Assembly (NCBI RefSeq): GCF_001697185.1
Contig: NZ_CP014224.1
Coordinates: 1,674,001-1,738,000 of the forward strand
Direction of reading: 5' to 3'
Length of the DNA: 64,000 bases
Origin: Wenyingzhuangia fucanilytica
GTDB taxonomy: Bacteria; Bacteroidota; Bacteroidia; Flavobacteriales; Flavobacteriaceae
The notes under the pieces were generated by a model. The model saw only the letters and a program-made list of their open reading frames with translations. It made no database searches and was not told where the DNA came from. Positions within the stretch are counted from its first letter, which is position 1. Each line of letters opens with the position of its first letter. Shown one piece after another: positions 38,795 to 48,512 of the stretch. The position numbers were made by a program, and so were the translations under genes.

Positions 38795-41700
38795 TTATTC
38801 TGTTTGGTCTTTACGATCACTTTGTCTAACATATTCACTTGGAATAACTCCAAATTGCTTTTTAAAACACTTGGCAAAATAAGAAGCTGTATTAAACCCT
38901 GTCATATACATAATCTCTTTTACCGATAAATCACTTTGTTCAAATAGCTGAACAGCTCTTTTTAAACGAATATTTCTAATAAATTCACTAGAAGACAATC
39001 CTGTAATTTCTTTAAACTTTAAGTATAAATTACTTCGACTATGCCCCATTTCTTTAACCAACATTTCTACACTAAAATCTGTATTCATCATGTGTTTCTC
39101 AACAATATCAATCGCTTGTTGTAAAAAAAGTTCATCTGTAGAAGTTACTGTTACTTCTTTTGGTTGTAAATTAATTTCACGATTAAAACGCTTTCTTAAT
39201 ATATCTCTGTTCTTAATAATGTTCTTTAACTTTATTTTTAACAGTTCAGTATCAAAAGGTTTTCTTATATAGTCATCGGCTCCATTTTTTAGCCCTTTTA
39301 ATTCGCTTTCTTGTGAAATTTTTGCAGTTAACATAATCACTGGAATATGACTTGTTGTTTTGGTTGTTTTTAGTTTTTCACAAAACTGAAGTCCATCCAT
39401 TATTGGCATTAATAAATCTGTAATAATAATATTAGGAATCACTTTACTAGCTACATTAAACCCTTCTTCCCCATTCTCGGCTTCATAAATTTCATATTCC
39501 TTACCTAACACTTGTTTAATAAAAGATCTAATATCAGCATTGTCATCTACAATTAATAAAATAGGTAATTTAGATCTTGATTTTGTGATATTATCATCTA
39601 ATAACTCATCATTAATATCTATGGCAAAAGATTCTTTTTCAGAAGACCTCATTAAAAAATCACCATCCGTTTCTTCTTTACAAACAATTTCTGGAACATT
39701 TAAATATGTTACTTTATCCATAGGTAATTTAACAATAAACTGAGTCCCTTCATTTTCATTACTTATGGCTTGTATTGTACCTCTATGAAGCTCTACCAAG
39801 CTTTTTGTAAAAGCCAAACCAATACCAGCACCCTGAGGATTATTTTTATGCTTATCTTCCTCAATATAAAATCTTTCAAAAATATTCTGCAATCTATTTT
39901 CTGAGATACCTTCTCCAGAATCGATCACTTTTATAATAACAACCGATGTATTATCAATCTCTTTACCATCAGAAATTTCAACCACAACAGTACCATGTTC
40001 AGGAGTAAACTTAAAAGCATTAGAAAGTAAGTTATTTATGATTTTTTCTAACGCCGTATGATCAAACCAACTTATTATATTTTGATTTGAGGCTTTTACC
40101 TGAAAATCTATAACTTGTTTATGAGATAAAAATTGGAAAGGTTCTGCCACTTCTTTTATAAAAGTAACAATGTTACTTTTACGTACCACCAAACTCATCT
40201 TTCCTTGGTTAATTTTTCTAAAATCTAACAATTGATTTACCAAACGCATTAAATAACTAGAGTTTTTTTGCATTAAGGCATATTGCTCTTGCAATTCTTT
40301 TTGATTTAAATTTTCTCCATTTTTTTGCAAAAACTCTATTGGTCCTTTTATTAATGTCAATGGAGTTCTAAATTCATGAGAAATATTGGTGAAAAATTCA
40401 AGTTTTATTCTTTGCAATTCTTCGTTTTTCTCATTCTCTAAATGATTAAGTTCTAATTGATGTTTTTTTGTTGTTTTAATGATGGTAAACCTTCTATACA
40501 ACAACAACACTAAAACAAATAAAAGAAGATATACAACATATGCTATTTTTGTTAAGTAAAAAGGAGGTATTACCTCAATTTTAAGTTCTTTAGGGGTTGA
40601 ATCCCATATTCCATCATTATTTGATGCTTTTACCTTTAATGTATAAGTTCCTGGTGCTATATTGGTATATGTTGCAAAACGTTTTTTTGAAGTTGTATAT
40701 ATCCAGTCTTTATCAAACCCCTCTAACATATATGCAAATTTATTTTTTAGAGGAGCAGCATAATGAAGTGCTGCAAATTCAAAAGAAAAACTATTTTCAC
40801 TATACTTTAATTCGATTTCTTGAATATCATTAATTGCTTTATTAAGCAAAATTCTCCCGTTTATTTCATCTCCAATTTTAACCGGTTTGTTGGTTATGGA
40901 GAGTTCAGTAATCACCGTTTCAGCTTCATAACTATTATCTATAATATCTTCTGGATAAAACACATTAAATCCATTAATCCCCCCAAAAAGCATTTCTCCA
41001 TTTTTTCGTTTTAAACGAGCTAATTCCTGAAACTCATTGTTTTGTAAACCATCATTTACATCATAGTTTTTAAAAGTTTCTTGTTTTGGATTAAATTTAG
41101 AAAGTCCTTTATTTGTTGATAGCCACAGGTTGTGATGATCATCTTCTAAAATACCTTTTATAATATTATTTGGAAGACCATTATGATCGTCATAAGTAAT
41201 AAAATGACCTAATTTTCCGTTTGTTGAGGGAATATATTTATTAAGGCCACCTCCAAAAGTACCAATCCACATCACACTGTCTTTAGATTCGTATAGTTCT
41301 AAAATATAATTATGACTAATACTTTCTTTATTTTCTGACTGATGCTTAAATGATTGAAATTTTGGTTTTGATAAAGAGATTTCTTTTTGAGGTAATAAGC
41401 TTAATCCATCTGCCGTTGCAAACCATATGTTTTTTTTACTGTCTTCATAAATATTACGAATAATATTACTAGAAATACTTGAAGAATCTTTATTTGAATG
41501 AAAAAACACTTCCTTTTTATATGGAGTATCATCTCCTTGGTACAACCATCGATGTAATCCTCCGTTATAAGTACCTATCCAAACATTTTTATGGCTATCT
41601 TCTAAAATGGAAAAAACACTATGAGTAATATCTTTTTCTTCTTTAATATTCTTTTCATTGATATTGTTGGGGTCTGAAATATCTAAAATAAATAACCCTG

Positions 41701-43015
41701 GTGTAGATTCAGCTCCGATAAATATTTTTTTATCGTTTCCTTTTTTTATCTCTGCTAAAGCAAATGGCTTTAAAATAGATTCGAAAGTTTTAAAATGATT
41801 ATAATTTTCATCAATATTTTCTTTTAAAATCATGTTTAAACCTCCTCCTTCTGTACCAATCCACAACGTACCGTTACTATCTTCAAACATCGCTCTAATC
41901 TTGTCATAACTAAGGCTTTTAGGATCTAGTGTTTTTCTGATATGTCTAAAATGTTTTCTGTCAGGATCAAACTTATTAACTCCTCCTCCATTGGTACCTA
42001 CCCATACAATTCCTGTATGATCTACAAATAAAGATTTTACAATATTTTTACTAATACTGTTAGGGTTACGTGGATTATAAACATAACGATCTTTAAGCTC
42101 TGGAAGCTTATTTTTATTAGTACTATTAAAATACAGAAGTCCGTTATTTGTTCCTGCCCATATGTGATTATCTAAAATAGCGATGACGTTAAAAAATCCA
42201 TCACAAACTTTATTAGTTTTGTGAGACTCCTCATTTCCATCAAGTAAAAACAACCCTTTATTACTACCTATTATTAATCTTCCATAAGTATCTTCATTTA
42301 TACTTCTAATAGACAAATTAGGTAATCCTATTTTCTCATTTATTAGTTTAAAATAAACTTCGCCATTGTTATCTCTAGACAACTTATACAGTCCATCTGT
42401 CCCGCCTATCCATAATTGATTTTTACTGTCTTCAAATATTGAAAAAATGGTGTTTTTATCTTTATTAAAAACTAATTTTTCTTGGTTAATATTAAAATGT
42501 TTAAAGCTTACATCGTCAAGAGGTTTATTAAGATCTAACAAATTTATTCCATCATTAGTACCTATCCATAACATGTTATTTTTATCTAAATAAAGAGCAG
42601 TTATATGGTTACTACTTAGGCTTTTTGAATTTCCTTCTTCGTGAGTAAAATGAGTAAACGTTTCTAGTGTTTTATTAAAATAGTTTAATCCATTTCCTGT
42701 AGTACCCAACCATAAATCTCCATTATTATCAGCAGTTAGTGCATAAATTAAATTACTATTTATACTTTTTGAGTTTTTAGAATCTGGATTATAAACCTTA
42801 AAACCATATCCATCATATTTATTTAATCCATCATGAGTTGCAATCCACATAAACCCCTGATTATCTTGATATATACTATTAACATCATTTTGAGACAAAC
42901 CATTATTAGTGGTTAGATGTTGAAAATAAATAGGAGTCTGTGCTATTAATTTACTTTGAGAACAGAATAAACATATAACGATTAAAAAAATGAATTTTGA
43001 AATAATTTTGTGCAT
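38795..43015 (-). CDS. Hybrid two-component system (HTCS) sensor-regulator of the PUL
   Basis: 1406 residues. Signal peptide, then about 14 Reg_prop beta-propeller repeats (pattern LWIGT.DGLNKYD, residues about 30-690), a Y_Y_Y domain (about 700-790), one membrane helix (AYVVYLLLFVLVLLLY), HisKA with ISHEFRTPLTLIKG (H about 879), HATPase (LLSNAFKFT, DSGEGI, GAGIGLAF), receiver with TDLLMPIMDG (D about 1200), and a C-terminal AraC-type HTH (MGHSRSNLYLKFKEITG, IMYMTGFNTASYFAKCFKKQFG). HTCS proteins sense periplasmic oligosaccharides and activate their PUL. This is the only regulator inside the galactan locus and its own promoter region carries the same 21-bp pair. Confidence 0.95.
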   Translation of the reverse strand: MHKIISKFIFLIVICLFCSQSKLIAQTPIYFQHLTTNNGLSQNDVNSIYQDNQGFMWIATHDGLNKYDGYGFKVYNPDSKNSKSINSNLIYALTADNNGDLWLGTTGNGLNYFNKTLETFTHFTHEEGNSKSLSSNHITALYLDKNNMLWIGTNDGINLLDLNKPLDDVSFKHFNINQEKLVFNKDKNTIFSIFEDSKNQLWIGGTDGLYKLSRDNNGEVYFKLINEKIGLPNLSIRSINEDTYGRLIIGSNKGLFLLDGNEESHKTNKVCDGFFNVIAILDNHIWAGTNNGLLYFNSTNKNKLPELKDRYVYNPRNPNSISKNIVKSLFVDHTGIVWVGTNGGGVNKFDPDRKHFRHIRKTLDPKSLSYDKIRAMFEDSNGTLWIGTEGGGLNMILKENIDENYNHFKTFESILKPFALAEIKKGNDKKIFIGAESTPGLFILDISDPNNINEKNIKEEKDITHSVFSILEDSHKNVWIGTYNGGLHRWLYQGDDTPYKKEVFFHSNKDSSSISSNIIRNIYEDSKKNIWFATADGLSLLPQKEISLSKPKFQSFKHQSENKESISHNYILELYESKDSVMWIGTFGGGLNKYIPSTNGKLGHFITYDDHNGLPNNIIKGILEDDHHNLWLSTNKGLSKFNPKQETFKNYDVNDGLQNNEFQELARLKRKNGEMLFGGINGFNVFYPEDIIDNSYEAETVITELSITNKPVKIGDEINGRILLNKAINDIQEIELKYSENSFSFEFAALHYAAPLKNKFAYMLEGFDKDWIYTTSKKRFATYTNIAPGTYTLKVKASNNDGIWDSTPKELKIEVIPPFYLTKIAYVVYLLLFVLVLLLYRRFTIIKTTKKHQLELNHLENEKNEELQRIKLEFFTNISHEFRTPLTLIKGPIEFLQKNGENLNQKELQEQYALMQKNSSYLMRLVNQLLDFRKINQGKMSLVVRKSNIVTFIKEVAEPFQFLSHKQVIDFQVKASNQNIISWFDHTALEKIINNLLSNAFKFTPEHGTVVVEISDGKEIDNTSVVIIKVIDSGEGISENRLQNIFERFYIEEDKHKNNPQGAGIGLAFTKSLVELHRGTIQAISNENEGTQFIVKLPMDKVTYLNVPEIVCKEETDGDFLMRSSEKESFAIDINDELLDDNITKSRSKLPILLIVDDNADIRSFIKQVLGKEYEIYEAENGEEGFNVASKVIPNIIITDLLMPIMDGLQFCEKLKTTKTTSHIPVIMLTAKISQESELKGLKNGADDYIRKPFDTELLKIKLKNIIKNRDILRKRFNREINLQPKEVTVTSTDELFLQQAIDIVEKHMMNTDFSVEMLVKEMGHSRSNLYLKFKEITGLSSSEFIRNIRLKRAVQLFEQSDLSVKEIMYMTGFNTASYFAKCFKKQFGVIPSEYVRQSDRKDQTE

Positions 43016-43032
43016 AATGTAAAGTCTATATT

Positions 43033-43122
43033 CAAATATATTATTTAAATGACATCTAGCACTTTATTTTAAACTGATAAATGATTAAAAAACCATTTAC
43101 ATCACAATTAAAACCATATGTT
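43033..43122 (-). promoter_or_regulatory. Promoter and candidate operator of the HTCS gene
   Basis: Minus-strand TATATTTG (43040-43033) is a perfect -7 element. AAACCATTTAC (CATTTA 43094-43099) and AAACCATATGT (CATATG 43115-43120) are a direct repeat exactly 21 bp apart. The gap to -7 is 53 bases rather than 26, so control could differ in mode from the structural genes. Autoregulation is inferred. Confidence 0.45.
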
Positions 43123-43297
43123 TCACTCTGTTCCTATGTAGTTAAAGTAGGCAACGATTTTAGGTTATTCAAAATCATCAAAAACAATATTGAATTTTTG
43201 ATTTGAAATTTACAGAGGTTATGATTTTACAGTTTGTTAATAAAAACATTAACACAAAAAACCTTATAAACATAACGTTCATAAGGTTTAAAATTCG

Positions 43298-43384
43298 CAG
43301 AGAGGAAGGGATTCGAACCCTCGGTACAGTTACCCATACACTACCTTTCCAGGGTAGCTCTTTCGACCACTCAGACACCTCTCT
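43298..43384 (-). tRNA. tRNA-Ser (anticodon GGA)
   Basis: 87 bases on the minus strand. Acceptor stem AGAGAGG/CCTCTCT with discriminator G, D-arm with TCTGAGTGG, anticodon stem CTACC/GGTAG around a loop with GGA, a long variable arm, and T-loop GGTTCGAATCC. The long variable arm and G73 identify serine. CCA is not encoded. Confidence 0.95.
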
Positions 43385-43519
43385 AATTAGGTTTGCAAAT
43401 AAACAAAATGTATGCTATATAAAACAAGCGTTTTGAGTAAAACTAACAAATGTTTTACAAATGCGATTATACCACATACATGAGCCATTATTTTGTGAGT
43501 AAACAAAACACTATTCATC

Positions 43520-43765
43520 ATGGAAAAAATAATAAAAGAATTGGCTAAAGATTACATAAGCGCATCATTACTTGGATACATTATTGGAATTGTTATCGCT
43601 ATTGGCTTAGTTATAAAAGCCTGTTATACAAGAAATCCTAAAATTGAAGAGTTCAGAGCTAAGATCAACAAAGAATTTGAAATAAAAACTAAAGAAAAGA
43701 GATTAGAAAGAGAAAAACTCATCAAAGAATGCTACGAAATGATTGAAAAAGAGAATAAAAAATAA
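43520..43765 (+). CDS. Small single-pass membrane protein with charged coiled-coil tail
   Basis: 81 residues. One hydrophobic segment (LLGYIIGIVIAIGLVIKACY, about 18-37) is followed by a highly charged helix (KIEEFRAKINKEFEIKTKEKRLEREKLIKECYEMIEKENKK) that should form a coiled coil. No family is recognised. It stands alone between the tRNA-Ser gene and a Gfo/Idh gene; the start codon is preceded by a purine-poor leader, so translation strength is uncertain. The composition is protein-like and the membrane segment plus tail argue that it is real. No function can be suggested. Confidence 0.6.
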   Translation: MEKIIKELAKDYISASLLGYIIGIVIAIGLVIKACYTRNPKIEEFRAKINKEFEIKTKEKRLEREKLIKECYEMIEKENKK

Positions 43766-43838
43766 TGCTATATAGTCCTATATCTTTTTTATAATAAGAT
43801 ATTAAAATGGTATTTTTAGTTTTCTTAAAACAAAGAAT

Positions 43839-44831
43839 ATGAAACAAGTAAATTGGGGAATTATTGGCGTTGGGAGTGTTTGCGAAGTAAAGAGTGCTCC
43901 TGCCATGTATAAAACACCAAACTCAACTGTAATTTCGGTGATGCGTAGAGATGCTGAAAAAGCAAAGGACTATGCCCATAGACACCATATTCCTGAATGG
44001 ACTACCAATGCGGATGAAATTATCAATCATCCAGACATCAATGCTGTGTACATAGCAACTCCTCCCAAATACCACAAAGCCTATGCTCTAAAAGTTGCCG
44101 AGGCTGGAAAAGCTTGTTACATAGAAAAGCCAATGGCCATTACACATCAGGAGTGTGTAGAAATTGAAAAAGCTTTTAAAGAAAAGAACTTACCTTTATT
44201 TATTGCCTACTACAGAACTTGTTTACCAAATTTCTTAAAAGCAAAAGAATTAATAGACAATGGAACCATTGGTACTTTGTTAAATGTACAAATCAACCTA
44301 ACAAAGCCTTTAGATGTGGTTGATGAAAACTATGTAAAAAACAACTGGAGAGTAAATCCTAAAATGGCAGGTGATGGATATTTTTATGATTTAGGTTCTC
44401 ATCAAATTAATATTTTAGAATTTTTAATAGGAAGTATTGATCATGTACAAGGATTAGCCATCAATCAATCTAAAATACACAAGTCTAACGACGTGGTGGC
44501 TGCCAATATATTATTTAAAAACAATGTAATAGGTTCTTGTTTTTGGGCTTTTAACAACAGTATTAGCACCAGACGTGATGAATTAATCATCAACGGAACC
44601 AAAGGAAACATCAAACTAGCATGTTTTAACGACAATCCTGTATTATTAACAATGGCGGATGGAAGTCAACAAGTATTTGAAATTAATTATCCTGAACATG
44701 TACAGCAGCCTTTAATAACATCCATTGTCAACGATTTAATCAACAACACCAATCACACCTATAGTACAGGAAAAATTGGAGCCAAAACCAATTATTGGAT
44801 AGAACAAATTAGTGGTTTACTATCCTCATAA
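43839..44831 (+). CDS. Gfo/Idh/MocA family oxidoreductase
   Basis: 330 residues. Rossmann start WGIIGVGSVCEVKSAPAMY, the AVYIATPPKYHKAYALK strand, and the family EKPM motif (YIEKPMAITHQEC), followed by the alpha/beta C-terminal domain (DGYFYDLGSHQINILEFLIG). No signal peptide, so cytoplasmic. The family oxidises or isomerises sugars and inositols with NAD(P). The gene is followed 27 bases later by a periplasmic protein gene on the same strand. It is not clearly related in sequence to the second Gfo/Idh protein at 55-56 kb beyond the fold. Substrate unknown. Confidence 0.88.
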   Translation: MKQVNWGIIGVGSVCEVKSAPAMYKTPNSTVISVMRRDAEKAKDYAHRHHIPEWTTNADEIINHPDINAVYIATPPKYHKAYALKVAEAGKACYIEKPMAITHQECVEIEKAFKEKNLPLFIAYYRTCLPNFLKAKELIDNGTIGTLLNVQINLTKPLDVVDENYVKNNWRVNPKMAGDGYFYDLGSHQINILEFLIGSIDHVQGLAINQSKIHKSNDVVAANILFKNNVIGSCFWAFNNSISTRRDELIINGTKGNIKLACFNDNPVLLTMADGSQQVFEINYPEHVQQPLITSIVNDLINNTNHTYSTGKIGAKTNYWIEQISGLLSS

Positions 44832-44858
44832 TACACCCCCCTTAAAAAATCAATCAAC

Positions 44859-45575
44859 ATGAAATTAGCTATTAAAACATTATTATTTTTTACCCTTTGC
44901 TTTACCATAAATATTACTCAAGCTCAAACCCCAACAGAAAAAGCCAATAAAATAGCTTTAAAAGTAATGGAACAAATGGGAGGTGTAGAAAACTGGAACA
45001 ACGTACATTATATAAAATGGGATTTTGGAAAAAGGACTTTACATTGGGATAAATGGACAGGAAATGTTCGTGTTGAAAACCCTGGCCAAAATTTAGTTGT
45101 TTTGGTAAACATTAATACCCTAAAAGGAAAAGCTTTTAAAAATGGAGAAGTTATCACTGATTTAAATGAATTAAATAAACTTTTAACGCAAGGAAGAAAA
45201 TGGTGGATTAATGATTCTTATTGGCTAACCATGCCATGGAAATTATTAGACCCAGGGGTGAGTTTAACCTATTTAAAAACTGAGAAACTTCCAAATAAAA
45301 ACACTGCAGATGTCTTACAAATGACTTTTGAAAATGTGGGAGTGACTCCAGAAAATAAATATTGGGTATATGTAGACCAACAAGAAAACTTAGTAAAACA
45401 ATGGGCGTTTTTTAAAAGTTTTAATGATGAAAAACCACGTTTTACCAAAGCTTGGGATAATTATCAAACAACAGGAAACATCTTATTATCGTTCGATAGA
45501 AGTCAAGGAGCTGGTGGACCTAAAAATGTAATTGTAAAGCAACAATTCAACTCAAATCTTTTTACCGATTTGTAA
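44859..45575 (+). CDS. Periplasmic hypothetical protein, possibly DUF6503-like
   Basis: 238 residues with a signal peptide (MKLAIKTLLFFTLCFTINITQAQ). The mature part is a compact beta-rich domain with conserved-looking aromatic motifs (NNVHYIKWDFGKRTLHWDKWTGNVRVE, RKWWINDSYWLTMPWKLLDPGVSLTYL, YWVYVDQQENLVKQWAFFKSF). It resembles flavobacterial outer-membrane lipoprotein-carrier-like hypotheticals of the DUF6503 type, but I am not certain. No catalytic site is visible. It follows the Gfo/Idh gene by 27 bases. Confidence 0.65.
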   Translation: MKLAIKTLLFFTLCFTINITQAQTPTEKANKIALKVMEQMGGVENWNNVHYIKWDFGKRTLHWDKWTGNVRVENPGQNLVVLVNINTLKGKAFKNGEVITDLNELNKLLTQGRKWWINDSYWLTMPWKLLDPGVSLTYLKTEKLPNKNTADVLQMTFENVGVTPENKYWVYVDQQENLVKQWAFFKSFNDEKPRFTKAWDNYQTTGNILLSFDRSQGAGGPKNVIVKQQFNSNLFTDL

Positions 45576-45598
45576 AATAGCTTAACCTGTAGTGTATT

Positions 45599-45650
45599 GT
45601 CAGTTTGAGTGATTTTTCAAAATGAAATGAAGAAAAATAGTATCGAAAAC
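45599..45650. repeat. Solo copy of the dispersed GTCAGTTYGAGTG element
   Basis: Starts GTCAGTTTGAGTGATTTTTC and ends GAAAAATAGTATCGAAAAC, with GATTTTTC/GAAAAATA arms that can pair. The same arms occur in the arrays at 48.5-49.1, 60.8 and 63.8 kb. The rest of the 256-base gap before the VWA gene shows nothing I can name. Confidence 0.55.
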
Positions 45651-45831
45651 GATTTTGTTTATGATATAAATCTCTCTATATATATTTCCAGCTTTATCAA
45701 GCTAAAAATTTACTCAACTTAATATTATACACTCCAAATACACAATGTTTTTTTTAAGTTAATGCTTCTCTTTACGACTAAGTACTTAACTTTAAACGAG
45801 TGTTAAAGAATTTGTTTTAAAAGGATTTTCT

Positions 45832-46962
45832 ATGAATAAAAGAGATAGTGCCTATACTGGTTTTGTTTTTAAAAAATACGAAGCTCCAGAACTTTCTGTG
45901 TTTGATAAGTTGTTAGACATTTTTAAAGAAGTCATTACCCATACTTCTGGTGATGTTGATGAGGCTTTTGACTGGCTTGAACAATTAGACAAAACGTATG
46001 AAATCACCACACCAGAATATACTTTAGAAGATTTTAAACGCGATTTGTTTGAAAAAGGATTTATACAAGAACGCACCAAACCCGATGGAAATTCTGGAAT
46101 AGGAATTACAGCCAAAACAGAAAGAGCCATTCGTCAACGTGCCTTGAATCAAATTTTTGGAAAGCTTAAAAAATCAGGATCAGGAAATCACAATACTAAA
46201 AAAATAGGTACAGGTGATGAAACCACAGGAGAAACCAGAGCGTATCAATTTGGAGATGGGTTAGACAATGTGTCTATGACAGAAAGTATCCGTAATGCTC
46301 AAATCAACAACGGAATTAGCAATGGTTTTCAATTAACAGAAGAAGATTTGGTGGTGAATGAAACCACTCACAAATCACAAATGAGTACAGTTTTGATGAT
46401 TGACATTAGCCACAGTATGATTTTGTATGGAGAAGACAGAATTACGCCAGCCAAAAAAGTTGCCATGGCCTTGGCAGAACTTATTACCACACGTTACCCA
46501 AAAGATACTTTAGATATTATTGTTTTTGGAAATGATTCTTGGCGAATTTCCATTCAAGACCTACCCTATTTACAAGTGGGTCCTTACCATACCAATACAG
46601 TGGCTGGGTTAGAATTGGCTATGGATTTGTTAAGACGTAAAAAAAACACCAACAAACAAATTTTTATGATTACCGATGGAAAACCAAGTTGCTTGCGTTT
46701 GCCCGATGGAAGATATTATAAAAACAGTAACGGATTAGACCAACATATTGTTCGTAAATGTTACGACAAAGCGAGTCAGGCACGTAAACTCCACATTCCC
46801 ATTACTACTTTTATGATTGCTCAAGATCATTATTTAATGCAATTTGTAAGAGCCTTTACACAAGCAAACCAAGGAAAAGCCTTTTACACAGGTTTACAAG
46901 GATTGGGAGAAATGATTTTTGAAGATTACGAACAAAACAGAAAAAAAAGAATTAAAGGATAA
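45832..46962 (+). CDS. VWA-domain protein, partner of a MoxR/chelatase-type AAA ATPase
   Basis: 376 residues. An N-terminal helical part (about 1-175) precedes a von Willebrand A domain whose MIDAS motif DISHS is intact (MSTVLMIDISHSMILYG), with later metal contacts in FMITDGKPSC. No signal peptide or membrane segment, so cytoplasmic. It overlaps the AAA ATPase gene by one base (TAATG). VWA plus MoxR-like AAA pairs act as metal- or protein-remodelling machines, magnesium chelatase being the best known. There are no porphyrin genes nearby, so chelatase function is not implied. Client unknown. Confidence 0.85.
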   Translation: MNKRDSAYTGFVFKKYEAPELSVFDKLLDIFKEVITHTSGDVDEAFDWLEQLDKTYEITTPEYTLEDFKRDLFEKGFIQERTKPDGNSGIGITAKTERAIRQRALNQIFGKLKKSGSGNHNTKKIGTGDETTGETRAYQFGDGLDNVSMTESIRNAQINNGISNGFQLTEEDLVVNETTHKSQMSTVLMIDISHSMILYGEDRITPAKKVAMALAELITTRYPKDTLDIIVFGNDSWRISIQDLPYLQVGPYHTNTVAGLELAMDLLRRKKNTNKQIFMITDGKPSCLRLPDGRYYKNSNGLDQHIVRKCYDKASQARKLHIPITTFMIAQDHYLMQFVRAFTQANQGKAFYTGLQGLGEMIFEDYEQNRKKRIKG

Positions 46963-48428
46963 TGATGAAACATACAGGTATAAAAACATTAGGAGCCTTA
47001 AAAACAGCTGGTTACACATACAAAACCATTAAAGAAGAATTAAGAAGTAATTTAATCAATCTTAAAAAAGCACAAAAAGAAACGTTTACAGGTGTTCATG
47101 GTTATGAAAAAACGGTCATTCCTCAACTAGAACGTGCTATTTTATCTAAACACAACATCAACTTATTAGGATTACGTGGACAAGCAAAAACACGTTTGGC
47201 CAGACAAATGGTAAACTTGTTAGATGAGTATATTCCTGTGGTTTCTGGTTCAGAAATTAACGATAATCCTTTAAAACCTATTTCTCGTTTTGCCAAAGAA
47301 TTAATTGCTGAACAAGGTGATGAAACACCTATTACATGGTTGCACAGATCGGAACGTTTTGCAGAAAAATTAGCTACTCCAGATGTTACTGTGGCTGATA
47401 TTATTGGTGATATAGACCCTATAAAAGCAGCCAATTTAAAATTATCTTATGCCGATGATAGAGTGATTCATTACGGAATGATTCCTAGAGCCAACCGTTC
47501 TATTTTTGTGATTAATGAATTGCCAGATTTACAAGCTAGAATTCAGGTAGCACTTTTTAATATTTTACAAGAAGGAGACATTCAAATTCGTGGTTTTAAA
47601 TTGCGTTTTGATTTGGATATGCAATTTGTATTTACTGCAAACCCTGAAGATTACACCAACAGAGGAAGTATTATTACGCCTTTAAAAGATAGAATTGGTT
47701 CACAAATTTTAACCCATTACCCTGATAATATTGCGATTGCTAAAACCATTACTCAGCAAGAAGCCAAACTAGAAGAAAATCAATCTAACAATATTTATGT
47801 TCCAGAACTAGCCAAAGATTTGTTAGAGCAAATTGGTTTTGAAGCTAGAGATAGTGAATATGTAGATGTTAAAAGCGGTGTGAGTGCTCGTTTAAGCATA
47901 TCTGCTTACGAAAACTTACTGAGCACTGCAGAACTAAGAATGTTGGCTACAGGAGAAACAAACACATCCGTAAGACTGAGTGATTTTATGGGCATTATTC
48001 CTGCCATTAACGGAAAAATAGAATTAGTGTACGAAGGAGAGCAAGAAGGAGCTGCATCGGTAGCAGAAAACTTAATTAACGATGCCATTAAAACCTTATT
48101 TCCAACTTATTTTCCTGCCATAGAAAAATTGGTTCGTAAAGATGCCTCTACTCCTTATGATGAAATCATCAAATGGTTTATTGCTGGTGATGATTTTGAA
48201 TTGGCGAATGATTTAACCGATAAAGAATACCAACAACAATTAGAATACATCACTCCTTTAACCGATTTATTACAAGAATACCAACCAGACTTAAACAGTA
48301 AAGACCTTGCCTTTTTTAAAGAGTTTGTGTTATGGTCTTTGGTAGAACATAAAAAACTAAATAAAGTAACACTTACCGAAGGTTATGGTTTTAAAGATTC
48401 TTTTGAAAGTTTTATTGATGGGATTTAG
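46962..48428 (+). CDS. MoxR/magnesium-chelatase-type AAA+ ATPase
   Basis: 488 residues. Walker A is GLRGQAKTRLA (about 64-74), a modified GxxGxxKT; Walker B and beyond read RSIFVINELPDLQARIQVALFNILQEGDIQIRG, and the sensor region is MQFVFTANPEDYTNRG and PLKDRIGSQILTHYP. This is the ChlI/MoxR layout, with a long helical C-terminal part. The start overlaps the VWA gene, so the two subunits are made together. Function is inferred as ATP-driven remodelling with the VWA partner; the target is not evident. Confidence 0.85.
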   Translation: MMKHTGIKTLGALKTAGYTYKTIKEELRSNLINLKKAQKETFTGVHGYEKTVIPQLERAILSKHNINLLGLRGQAKTRLARQMVNLLDEYIPVVSGSEINDNPLKPISRFAKELIAEQGDETPITWLHRSERFAEKLATPDVTVADIIGDIDPIKAANLKLSYADDRVIHYGMIPRANRSIFVINELPDLQARIQVALFNILQEGDIQIRGFKLRFDLDMQFVFTANPEDYTNRGSIITPLKDRIGSQILTHYPDNIAIAKTITQQEAKLEENQSNNIYVPELAKDLLEQIGFEARDSEYVDVKSGVSARLSISAYENLLSTAELRMLATGETNTSVRLSDFMGIIPAINGKIELVYEGEQEGAASVAENLINDAIKTLFPTYFPAIEKLVRKDASTPYDEIIKWFIAGDDFELANDLTDKEYQQQLEYITPLTDLLQEYQPDLNSKDLAFFKEFVLWSLVEHKKLNKVTLTEGYGFKDSFESFIDGI

Positions 48429-48512
48429 ATAATGGTTAGTGGTTAATGGTTAATGGTTAATGGTTAAAAGTAGCATTTTTTATCAAGAGGTGATTGAAAT
48501 ATTGATTTGTTT

